A program made the translations under genes and the position numbers. Under the pieces are notes generated by a model, which saw only the letters and a list, made by a program, of their open reading frames with translations, had not been told where the DNA came from and did no database searches. 64,000 nucleotides of DNA from JACMJL01 sp963791805 (GTDB taxonomy: Bacteria > Bacillota > Clostridia > Clostridiales > Clostridiaceae): contig CAWBTU010000006.1 in assembly GCA_963791805.1 (NCBI GenBank), positions 1,798,001 to 1,862,000 of the forward strand, written 5' to 3'. This document shows positions 26,114 through 33,616 of the stretch, one piece after another; position 1 is the first letter of the stretch; each line of letters starts with the position of its first letter.

Positions 26114-27115
26114 TTATACCAACTTTACTAAAAAGATTATACTGCCTGCAATAATTGAGCATGCTGGAATTGTTAATACCCACCCCCATACTATGTTTTT
26201 GACTACAGACCATTTAACTGAATTAAACCTTTTAGCAGACCCTACTCCCATTATTGAAGAAGTAATAGTATGAGTCGTACTCACTGGAGAGTGTGAAAAA
26301 AATGTAGCAATGAATATTACCACAGCACCACCGGTTTCAGCAGCAAAGCCATTCACTGGTGCTAATTTTGCCATTTTTGAACCAACAGTTTTAATGATCC
26401 TTGAACCGCCTACTGAAGTACCTAGTGCCATAGCTGTTGCACAAGCGATTATTACCCATATGGGAATTTTAAAGGTGGATATTGTTCCGGCACTTACTAG
26501 AGCCATAGTAATTACTCCCATTGATTTCTGGGCATCATTCCAACCATGCATTAGAGCCATTCCACCTGCAGAGAAAATTTGAGCTTTTGAAAATATTTTT
26601 GAAACCATAATAGGTTTTGTATTTTTAAAAATGAAATTTATAAGTTTCATAACTAGGTAACCTACACAATATCCAATTAGTGGGGATAGAAAAATCCACA
26701 ATACAATTTTAGTAAAGAAAGTTCCCCAATGAATCACTGAAATTGAAGTATTATATACTATTGCGGCTCCTATAAGTCCGCCTATTAATGCATGGCTAGA
26801 AGAACTAGGAAGACCAAAGTACCAAGTAAACAAATCCCAAATAATAGCAGCAATCAATCCAGCCAGTACTACTTCAGATGTAACTAACTTTGCATTCATC
26901 ATGTCACTTCCGATTGTTTTGGCTACACCTAATCCTATAAAAGCACCAGTAAAATTTAAAGTAGCTGACATTAATACAGCTTGTCTCATTGTTAAAACTC
27001 TTGTAGATACAGAGGTTGCTATTGCATTGGCACAATCATGAAATCCATTTATGAAATCAAAACATAATGCAAGCATTACTATTATAACAGTTAATATGGC
27101 GGTATAACTAGGCAT
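26114..27115 (-). CDS. pit: PiT-family inorganic phosphate transporter
   Basis: A 333-residue low-affinity phosphate:cation symporter (Pfam PHO4) with about ten helices. Both signature repeats are visible: FDFINGFHDCANAIATSVST near the N-terminus and ALMHGWNDAQKSMGVI in the second half, plus GLPSSSSHALIGGLIG and SPVSTTHTITSSIMG. The start overlaps the DUF47 gene by eight bases. This PhoU-like plus Pit pair is a standard phosphate uptake operon. Confidence 0.94.
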   Translation of the reverse strand: MPSYTAILTVIIVMLALCFDFINGFHDCANAIATSVSTRVLTMRQAVLMSATLNFTGAFIGLGVAKTIGSDMMNAKLVTSEVVLAGLIAAIIWDLFTWYFGLPSSSSHALIGGLIGAAIVYNTSISVIHWGTFFTKIVLWIFLSPLIGYCVGYLVMKLINFIFKNTKPIMVSKIFSKAQIFSAGGMALMHGWNDAQKSMGVITMALVSAGTISTFKIPIWVIIACATAMALGTSVGGSRIIKTVGSKMAKLAPVNGFAAETGGAVVIFIATFFSHSPVSTTHTITSSIMGVGSAKRFNSVKWSVVKNIVWGWVLTIPACSIIAGSIIFLVKLV

Positions 27116-27731
27116 TTTTCATTACAACTCCTTCCACCAAATTAGCAACATGCTTACATGAATCTATAGTATTTTCTAGATGTTTATATATCTCTCTCCA
27201 TTTTATTACTTCAATAGCTTCAACATTTTCAGAGAAAAGTTTTTTAATTGAGCTTCGAGAAACTATGTCCCCTTCTTCTTCAATTTTATAGATTTCATTT
27301 GCTATTTGAACAACTAAACCATTTTTATTCATTTTGCTTAGCTGCTTCATCATTTCAACTAACTCATTTGTAGCTCTAACTATCATGTCACAAAGCTCTG
27401 TTACGCCCTCTCTTAATATTGATACGTTAAACATATCAAATCTGCTAGCAGACCTTTCAATATAATCTATAATATTATCCATTTCCTTTGCAATTGCGTA
27501 AATATCCTCCCTATCAAAAGGAGTCAAAAAAGTCTTATTTAATTCTTCTATAATTCCTCGAACAGCAATATCTCCCTTTTTTTCAATTTCCTTTAGCTCT
27601 TTTAAAGATTCAGTTTTGTTATTTAAAATTACTACATAATCATTTAACTTAATTGCAGCCTCATGCGCAATCTCTGCATTCTTAAGAAAAAGGGTATAAA
27701 ATTTATCTTCTTTAGGTGATAATTTAAACAT
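27108..27731 (-). CDS. DUF47 PhoU-like phosphate transport regulator
   Basis: A 207-residue all-helical protein of the DUF47 (YkaA/PhoU-like) family that controls Pit transporters. It starts MFKLSPKEDKFYTLFLKNAE and has the acidic metal-binding clusters EIEKKGDIAVRGI and EEEGDIVSR in its two three-helix repeats. It is the first gene of the pair, co-translated with pit. Confidence 0.9.
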   Translation of the reverse strand: MFKLSPKEDKFYTLFLKNAEIAHEAAIKLNDYVVILNNKTESLKELKEIEKKGDIAVRGIIEELNKTFLTPFDREDIYAIAKEMDNIIDYIERSASRFDMFNVSILREGVTELCDMIVRATNELVEMMKQLSKMNKNGLVVQIANEIYKIEEEGDIVSRSSIKKLFSENVEAIEVIKWREIYKHLENTIDSCKHVANLVEGVVMKNA

Positions 27732-28168
27732 TTATTTCCTCCACCAATACAAATATTATATATTCAACCTTTTATTACAAAATAAGTATACCATATTGGA
27801 AATTAAAACAAAATAGTTAAAATTAATCTTCTATGTTAATTCTATGTTAAATATTGTTAATCAATTACTTTTAAAAATGAGCTTATATTACTCTATAGTC
27901 CATTTCAATGCATTTTTTTACATTATAATATTATATTGGGTGTTACAAATTATTATTTTACCTTTTTTATTCACACAAACTTTAAAAACCCTATGACTTC
28001 TTTATAAAATCATAGGGCTACTTAATATTTTTATACAAACTATATTTCATCAATTAATTAATTTATATCTTATAACTTTGATTTAGTGCTAATTTAAAAT
28101 TATGTATTTATCATTGTTTAAAAATTTATATATATATAAATAAGTTGGTAGTATATTATAATTGCTTA
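27732..28168. other. AT-rich gap between phosphate genes and RiPP precursor
   Basis: No gene is supported. It contains the operon terminator at 27989-28017, a TATATATA-rich stretch near 28129 and one arm of the 12-base inverted repeat that brackets the precursor gene (28141-28152). The minus-strand region upstream of the DUF47 gene should contain its promoter, but I see no clear match. Confidence 0.5.
27989..28017 (-). terminator. Terminator of the RiPP operon
   Basis: CCCTATGA (27989-27996) pairs with TCATAGGG (28010-28017); on the minus strand TTTTTAAAG follows. It is 150 bases past the precursor stop, the first good terminator downstream of the cluster. Confidence 0.75.
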
Positions 28169-28409
28169 CTATGAATAGATATTATTATTAGAAACACAGG
28201 AAGAAACACAGCTATGTGCACAACCCCAACAGCTTGTACATCCTGTACACGCTGAGGAACAACTAAGCCAACACCAATATCCTTCTACATCATCTCTTGA
28301 CTTACTTACAATTTTTGAATTTAAATGTTTCATTGTAATCACCTCCTTCTATAAAAATATAAAAAATAACCTTGAATTTTAATATAATATGTAGATAACT
28401 ACCAACTTA
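28141..28409. repeat. 12-bp inverted repeat around the precursor gene
   Basis: TAAGTTGGTAGT at 28141-28152 and ACTACCAACTTA at 28398-28409 are exact reverse complements and enclose the 54-residue precursor gene and its ribosome site. The arms could form a long-range RNA stem that isolates the precursor part of the transcript, or be recombination sites. Confidence 0.5.
28169..28333 (-). CDS. Cys-rich RiPP precursor peptide, CXXX type
   Basis: A 54-residue peptide, last gene of the cluster, with a full-strength ribosome site AAGGAGGTGATTACA before ATG. The leader (about 1-19, MKHLNSKIVSKSRDDVEGY) is charged; the core (20-54) has cysteines at 21, 25, 29, 32, 35, 38, 42 and 46. The spacing between them is 3-3-2-2-2-3-3, a mirror-symmetric pattern, with three tryptophans at 20, 22 and 36 and small residues (Ser, Ala, Gly, Thr) between. 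Such peptides are substrates of radical SAM/SPASM enzymes that link Cys sulfur to the backbone or side chains (sactipeptides, ranthipeptides). The neighbouring maturase and helper match the CXXX-repeat systems. The final product and activity are unknown. Confidence 0.85.
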   Translation of the reverse strand: MKHLNSKIVSKSRDDVEGYWCWLSCSSACTGCTSCWGCAHSCVSSCVSNNNIYS

Positions 28410-28413
28410 ATTT

Positions 28414-28707
28414 TTATTCTACAACTAAATAGATTTCGTTTGTTTTGAAGTCAATATTCCATCCACCCATTTCATCATTCTTCCATTTATATTTACTTGA
28501 GCAGTCAGCCCACCATTTATCAAATAAATTTCGGGTTCTCCCCAAATCATTTACTACCCTTTCATATAGTTCATCTTTTTTATTCTCAGTTATCTCAGGA
28601 TCTTTCAAAGTAAATATTAGTTCTTTTAAAGCTAATTGCCTTTCATGTAATCTCATAATCTGGCTTTTTTCTTCCTCAGTAACTGTTCCCACTAATTCTT
28701 TACGCAT
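28414..28707 (-). CDS. CXXX-repeat peptide modification system protein
   Basis: A 97-residue helical protein resembling the small helper encoded in CXXX-repeat peptide clusters: it starts VGTVTEEEKSQIMRLHERQ, has a conserved FDKWWADCSSKYKW and ends in a short beta segment WNIDFKTNEIYLVVE. It may bind the precursor or the maturase. The start (AGAGAGGAG) overlaps the maturase stop by eight bases, so expression is coupled, and the precursor gene follows 80 bases downstream. Family call rests on recalled pattern and context. Confidence 0.7.
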   Translation of the reverse strand: MRKELVGTVTEEEKSQIMRLHERQLALKELIFTLKDPEITENKKDELYERVVNDLGRTRNLFDKWWADCSSKYKWKNDEMGGWNIDFKTNEIYLVVE

Positions 28708-30823
28708 TTATATTCTCCTCTCTATATTCCACAATCTGGTCTAATGGATCAAGGTATTCAATTTCACTAATCCTATTAACTACTTTTATTAACTTTTCTT
28801 TGATTAATAGTGTTTGTATTTCTCTTGATTTATTCCGCTCAATATGACTAATAGTACATTGAATTTTTGAAGGTATATTAATCTGACTTGTTAATTTCCA
28901 ATTTAGAAATTTGCATCGCATACAATTATATACATCGCAACTTAAGCAAATTGGAGCTTTCTCTAAGGAAAGAAGATTTTCATTTTTTATATTTATACCT
29001 TCTTCCAAAGAACCAATATAATTTTCTTCATTATCAAAATAAAAAGCTGGACACATATATATTTTACCGTTAGGAGCTAAAGATAAATCTGTTTCTCCTG
29101 CACCACAATTACACATAGATTTTAAGTTCCATAAGTCTGTAAGTACATTTAACTCAACTTGGTTTTTTGACCTATATAACCCAATAACATACTCTCCTAC
29201 CATATCTAATTGATTTTTATATTCATTAATATCCTTCTCATCCCACATACTAATATCTTTAAGTATAAGATTTATTCTATTACCAAATTGAAACATAATT
29301 TTAATATTGCTAAGCATATATTTTATAGTGTCTCTTTCAATGGTGAGGATACTATTTTCATAATTTCCACCTGTAAAATTTTTACTACCATTAAATATTG
29401 ATATAACTTTATTATTACTATCTATACTTGAAGACAAATTGTTATCTTCACTTAAATATACAGGAACAAAATTATTATTTTTTGCGAATTCCAAACCTTT
29501 TTCTTGAATTTCTTCGCTCATCACATTTTTTTTATCATTTTCAGTGTCATATATACAATGAGATTTAATGTTATCTGATGTAATAAAGATTAGATTTTTT
29601 TTCAGTGCTTTACTATTCTCTGAAACGCTTTTTATCTTATACTTATCTCTTGGTGAAACAATCATTTCTAAATCATATAAATTATCCCAAAAATAGATAT
29701 TTGCACGAACTGTAGCCTTATGCATTTTACAAATATATGTTGCTCTTTCAAAAAGAGTATCTGTTTCAGCAGCATCAAAGTTAAAGCCTGAGCACCATGA
29801 ACATCCAGTAGCAACTTCACATTCTATACATTCTTTTTTACTTTGACTTTCTAAAGATAAAACTTTAAATGGTCTTAACTTGTCACTATTAATACCCTTT
29901 TCGATATCTCCAATTTTGTATCCTTCTCGGTTGTTCAAACTGAAATCATAAAATCTTACACAGGGAAAGAATGTACCTTCACAATCTATGGCTAGCATCC
30001 TACCTGAACCACACCAATTTTTTTGCAAATTTTCTTCACTTAAAGGATGTCCTGTGTATGGATCAAAGAATCTTACAGAACACTCGTCCCATAATTTATT
30101 TTCAATTACATAGTCTCCTAATTCCTTTAATTGATTTTCCAGAATAATATCGTCTCCATCTTCCCAAACATCTTCAAAAACTACATTAGCAGCAACAACT
30201 TTTATTCCATTGTTCCAAAGACTAATAATACTATCCTTTAAATAAGGTAAATCATCATGACTAAAGGTGGCTTTAGTGGATGCATTAGGAAACTGTTTAA
30301 GCCATAAAGGAACGTTTTTTAATACATCCTCATATGATCCTTCTCCATTAGGCTTAATTCTTTGCAAATCATGTTTAATCTTATTTCCATCAACACTTAA
30401 CCCAATAGATACATGTTCCTTATTTTTTCTAATATATTCTTGAACAGCAGGCGTTGAATATAACATTCCATTTGATGAAAAATTTAATCTATAATTTGTA
30501 AACCATGGATGATCTAATAAATATAATTGTTTTTTAATATAATCAGTTATTTGGTCTATTAGTTCTATTTCTAGAAAAGGTTCTCCACCAATAAATTCCC
30601 ATACTACAGCATTATCATTAAAGTCTTCTTTATTTGAAAGTATATAGTCTACTGCCTTTTTAGCTGTTTCTAATGTCATCTTTTTTGTTTTATTCTTACC
30701 TGTCATATAGCAATACTTACAAGCTAAGTTGCAGTCTTCAGTAACACAAAATGTAATAGACTTTGCATTTCCTCCCATCCAAGGCTCATTTAACTGGCCC
30801 ATTAAAAAAGCGTCTTTATCCAT
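28700..30823 (-). CDS. Fused radical SAM/SPASM peptide maturase
   Basis: A 707-residue enzyme expected to modify the cysteine-rich precursor. N-terminal half (about 20-390): radical SAM site CNLACKYC with cysteines 31, 35 and 38, the GGEPF motif (FIGGEPFLE), then a SPASM domain with NWCGSGRMLAIDCEGTFFPC and CIECEVATGCSWC plus YICKMH. C-terminal half (about 410-690): no radical SAM motif but a second cysteine-rich module, CNCGAG, GKIYMCPAF, APICLSCDVYNCMRCKFLN and IQCTISHIERN. In related systems these halves are usually two proteins, a radical SAM maturase and a partner called CXXX repeat peptide maturase; here they are one chain. Start ATG with AAGGAGG. Confidence 0.88.
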   Translation of the reverse strand: MDKDAFLMGQLNEPWMGGNAKSITFCVTEDCNLACKYCYMTGKNKTKKMTLETAKKAVDYILSNKEDFNDNAVVWEFIGGEPFLEIELIDQITDYIKKQLYLLDHPWFTNYRLNFSSNGMLYSTPAVQEYIRKNKEHVSIGLSVDGNKIKHDLQRIKPNGEGSYEDVLKNVPLWLKQFPNASTKATFSHDDLPYLKDSIISLWNNGIKVVAANVVFEDVWEDGDDIILENQLKELGDYVIENKLWDECSVRFFDPYTGHPLSEENLQKNWCGSGRMLAIDCEGTFFPCVRFYDFSLNNREGYKIGDIEKGINSDKLRPFKVLSLESQSKKECIECEVATGCSWCSGFNFDAAETDTLFERATYICKMHKATVRANIYFWDNLYDLEMIVSPRDKYKIKSVSENSKALKKNLIFITSDNIKSHCIYDTENDKKNVMSEEIQEKGLEFAKNNNFVPVYLSEDNNLSSSIDSNNKVISIFNGSKNFTGGNYENSILTIERDTIKYMLSNIKIMFQFGNRINLILKDISMWDEKDINEYKNQLDMVGEYVIGLYRSKNQVELNVLTDLWNLKSMCNCGAGETDLSLAPNGKIYMCPAFYFDNEENYIGSLEEGINIKNENLLSLEKAPICLSCDVYNCMRCKFLNWKLTSQINIPSKIQCTISHIERNKSREIQTLLIKEKLIKVVNRISEIEYLDPLDQIVEYREENINA

Positions 30824-30838
30824 TTCTCAAATTCCTCC

Positions 30839-31630
30839 TTAATATTTGTATAACTGTTTTTGTTTTGAAATTAATTTTTTCTCTTTAGCATTAAATGCAT
30901 TTTCACTAAAAGCCATAAAAGCCTTTTCCCCATTTTTATGTAAAGAATTTATTACTTTATTGATACTTTTATTAGGCTGAAGACTTTTTATGCGTGCTAA
31001 GTGTCCTGTAATATATGCTGCTGCAATACTAGTGCCACCCGCTGATCTACAACTAAGTTCTTCAACTCCATTAATTCTTTCACCGTTAAATGGAGCGAAA
31101 AAAAATTTATCTTTATAGTAATAGTGGTTTTTATTATTACTGATACTGGACACCCTCACACCAATACATTTTTTTAGGAATGCAGGATATGAACGTCTCC
31201 CTCTATTATCTGAAGCTGCAACAACAGCAATATTGTTTTTCAAAGATTTTTTTACAAGCTTTCTAAGTGGCCAAATATATCTCCATTTTCTTGTTCCAAG
31301 ACTTAAATGTATAATATCGGGTTTATAAGATATTGCCTCATTCATTGCATATAAAAGAACTGAACCATCTGTTACTAGTTTTTCATTTAATATATTTATA
31401 CTTATTAATTTAACATCAGGATATAAATCTCTTATTATTAGAGCAATTAAAGTCCCATGTTCATTTTTTACGTCCATTTTATGATCTTCAATAATAATTC
31501 CATTTTCGACCATATGAAATCCTGTAGACTTTATAACATATTTATTAAGGTCAGAAACACTGGTATTTATTCCACAATCAATAATTGCTACTGTTACTGC
31601 TTTTTCATCCTGCACTAATTCTAAATTCAT
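30839..31630 (-). CDS. Subtilisin-like (S8) protease, leader peptidase candidate
   Basis: A 263-residue serine protease with a complete catalytic triad: D18 (AIIDCGI), H58 (NEHGTL) and S201 (GGTSIAAA), and oxyanion asparagine N142 (ASDNRG). It has no signal peptide, propeptide or membrane helix, so it should act in the cytoplasm, which suits removal of the RiPP leader rather than extracellular digestion. Its start shares bases with the stop of the exporter gene (TAATG) and the maturase follows 15 bases downstream. The exporter lacks a C39 protease domain, leaving this as the only protease in the cluster. Confidence 0.85.
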   Translation of the reverse strand: MNLELVQDEKAVTVAIIDCGINTSVSDLNKYVIKSTGFHMVENGIIIEDHKMDVKNEHGTLIALIIRDLYPDVKLISINILNEKLVTDGSVLLYAMNEAISYKPDIIHLSLGTRKWRYIWPLRKLVKKSLKNNIAVVAASDNRGRRSYPAFLKKCIGVRVSSISNNKNHYYYKDKFFFAPFNGERINGVEELSCRSAGGTSIAAAYITGHLARIKSLQPNKSINKVINSLHKNGEKAFMAFSENAFNAKEKKLISKQKQLYKY

Positions 31631-32841
31631 TATGAAACTTCAACCTCCTTATTGTTAAGCTCTACTGGTCTTAGTTCAGTATTGTAGTACCGTCTATATA
31701 AAGAATTATTATCTAATAGCCATCTATGATTACCTTGTCCTATAATTTCCCCTTTTTCAATTACAATTATTTCATCAGTATCTATTATTGTGGATAGCCT
31801 ATGTGTAATAATAATAACTGTAGCAATATTAGATAATTCATCTATTGCTTTTTTTATACCATATTGGGACTCATTATCTAGAGCTGATGTTGCTTCATCC
31901 AAAAGAATTAATTTTGATTTTTTAAGTAATGCTCTTGCTATTGCAATCCTTTGCTTCTGTCCAACAGAAAGACATACTCCATTTTCGCCCACTCTAGTAT
32001 CATAACTATCTTTCAAACTCATAATAAAATCATGAATAAATGCGGTTTTGCATGCTTTTACAATATCCTGATCATTAACTATTGGATTAGCTAACAAAAG
32101 GTTTTCTTTAATTGACATATTAAATAAAAATGGTTCTTGATGAACAATAGAAATAGCTGCTGACAATGATGATTCATCAATCTCATTAAGATTTGTATTA
32201 TTTATTGTAATATTCCCAGAAATAGGTTCATAAAATCTTAGTAATAAATTAAATATAGTCGTTTTACCACTACCACTAGGACCTACTAATGCAATTTTCT
32301 TATTTTGAGGAATATTGAAGGAAATATCATTTAGTACTGTAGTGCTCTCTTTATATTGAAAAATAACATTTTGGAAATTAATTTCTAATGAGTTATTACT
32401 GATAATTTTATTTCCATAGGATTTCTCAGAAAAACTCATATTATCTAATAAATTAAATGATCTTTCCAATGAAGTTAAAGCACTCTGAAAGTTTGAGCTA
32501 AAGTTCGCAACATTCATTAAGGACATTGAAAACTGTTCAGAATAAGAACCAAAAGCTATAAAATAGTCCATTGATAGCATATTATTAAATAGCAATATGC
32601 CACCCACTGCTATTACAGAAATTTGTGCAATAAAATTTACACATTGAACTAGTAATTGAAGTAAAGAATTTATTATTCCCATCTTAATATTTGCATCTTT
32701 TATTTGAATAATTAATTCTGAAAATTGTTTATGTTTACTATTGATTAATCCTAAGCTCTTAACTTCTCGAATGCCAAGAACTGCCTCCTGTAAGCTACTA
32801 AAATAGTTATCATTTAACCTTGAAATTTCTTTACTCTTCAT
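31630..32841 (-). CDS. ABC exporter, C-terminal part after frameshift
   Basis: Encodes the second half of the membrane domain and the ATPase of an ABC exporter: GAN EVKSLG-type loop, Walker A VGPSGSGKTTIF, signature VCLSVGQKQRIAIARAL, Walker B LILLDEATSALD and H-loop ITHRLST. The first half is encoded at 32838-33413 in another frame. The overlap is ATGA, and no ribosome site precedes ATG 32841. A seven-A run (minus strand, 32846-32852) just before the first stop would, after a -1 slip, join them into one protein of about 595 residues, the normal exporter length. It exports the processed peptide. Confidence 0.85.
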   Translation of the reverse strand: MKSKEISRLNDNYFSSLQEAVLGIREVKSLGLINSKHKQFSELIIQIKDANIKMGIINSLLQLLVQCVNFIAQISVIAVGGILLFNNMLSMDYFIAFGSYSEQFSMSLMNVANFSSNFQSALTSLERSFNLLDNMSFSEKSYGNKIISNNSLEINFQNVIFQYKESTTVLNDISFNIPQNKKIALVGPSGSGKTTIFNLLLRFYEPISGNITINNTNLNEIDESSLSAAISIVHQEPFLFNMSIKENLLLANPIVNDQDIVKACKTAFIHDFIMSLKDSYDTRVGENGVCLSVGQKQRIAIARALLKKSKLILLDEATSALDNESQYGIKKAIDELSNIATVIIITHRLSTIIDTDEIIVIEKGEIIGQGNHRWLLDNNSLYRRYYNTELRPVELNNKEVEVS

Positions 32842-33413
32842 TCTATTTTTTTGCCAAAAATCATTGATACAAGAAATGACACAGGAAATGATACTAATAT
32901 GATAATGGCTAAAGGCCAGCTTATTTTAAACATTATTATTGCTATTGTAATAACTTTAATTACATCTACGACTACACTTAAAAATTGATTGGTAATTATG
33001 TTAGAGATTACTTGAGCATCATTATTCATACGTGACGTAAATTCTCCCACAGGTATTTTGTCAAAGGCTTTGACTGGCAAATTAAGAACTTTAAAATACA
33101 TTTCTTTCTTTAAATCGCATGTAAGATTTTGATTTAGTAACGATGTAAGATAGTACTTTAAATAGCCAGTAATAGTCTGAAGAAAAAATATTAATGACAA
33201 ATAACATATGTAAATTAAAACTTGATGTATGTTTTTAGAAAATAAATAAGTCAATATTCTAGCCCAGATTAAAGGATGGATTATACCTAGCACAATCTCG
33301 GTTAACATAGTAAAAAACAAAAATATATATTTCAATTTATGAGGTTTTAAATATTTAAAGGCTCTCTTAATTAATGACCAGTCTTTCTTGCTAAAAAATT
33401 TAATCCCCCTCAT
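32838..33413 (-). CDS. ABC exporter, N-terminal membrane part
   Basis: First gene of the RiPP operon. Four transmembrane helices and the start of the ABC_membrane fold (EFTSRMNNDAQVISN) end abruptly at GKKIE and a stop, directly after seven A residues. Start ATG 33411-33413 is nine bases after AGGAGGTG; an upstream GTG at 33425 lies in that site. It has no N-terminal C39 peptidase domain. Alone it would be a half membrane domain without ATPase. Either programmed slippage, phase-variable A-tract length, or a real mutation separates it from 31630-32841. Confidence 0.85.
   Translation of the reverse strand: MRGIKFFSKKDWSLIKRAFKYLKPHKLKYIFLFFTMLTEIVLGIIHPLIWARILTYLFSKNIHQVLIYICYLSLIFFLQTITGYLKYYLTSLLNQNLTCDLKKEMYFKVLNLPVKAFDKIPVGEFTSRMNNDAQVISNIITNQFLSVVVDVIKVITIAIIMFKISWPLAIIILVSFPVSFLVSMIFGKKIE
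32846..32852 (-). other. Seven-A slippery tract in exporter gene
   Basis: On the coding strand GGC AAA AAA ATA GAA TGA: a run of seven A before the stop of the first frame. A -1 shift in the run enters the frame of the second half and gives GKKNRMKSKEIS without interruption. A AAA AAA is a classic slippery heptamer. Confidence 0.7.
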
Positions 33414-33517
33414 TTTATGCTTCACCTCCTAGAATTTTTACTTAAATATTAAAGTCTTACAGTTCTAATGCTAATTTTACCGTCTTTTTTAATTGAAATA
33501 TTTTACAACAGAGTTTT

Positions 33518-33545
33518 ATTATACCATCCATTTTTCTTTTGTCAA
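33518..33545 (-). promoter_or_regulatory. Promoter of the RiPP operon
   Basis: TTGACA (33540-33545 complement), 16-base spacer, TATAAT (33518-33523 complement). Both hexamers match the sigma-A consensus fully. The start point would be near 33511, giving a leader of about 95 bases before ATG 33413. No obvious operator is seen. Confidence 0.85.
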
Positions 33546-33566
33546 CTGAGTTTTTTTAGAGAAAAA

Positions 33567-33594
33567 AGGATAGTAAGTTTTAACTTACTATCCT
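33567..33594 (-). terminator. Terminator of the serine hydrolase gene
   Basis: AGGATAGTAAGTT pairs perfectly with AACTTACTATCCT (13 bp, 2-base loop), followed on the minus strand by TTTTTT. It is 23 bases past the stop at 33617 and insulates the RiPP promoter just beyond. Confidence 0.85.
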
Positions 33595-33616
33595 CATATT
33601 AGCTATAATAAAAAAA

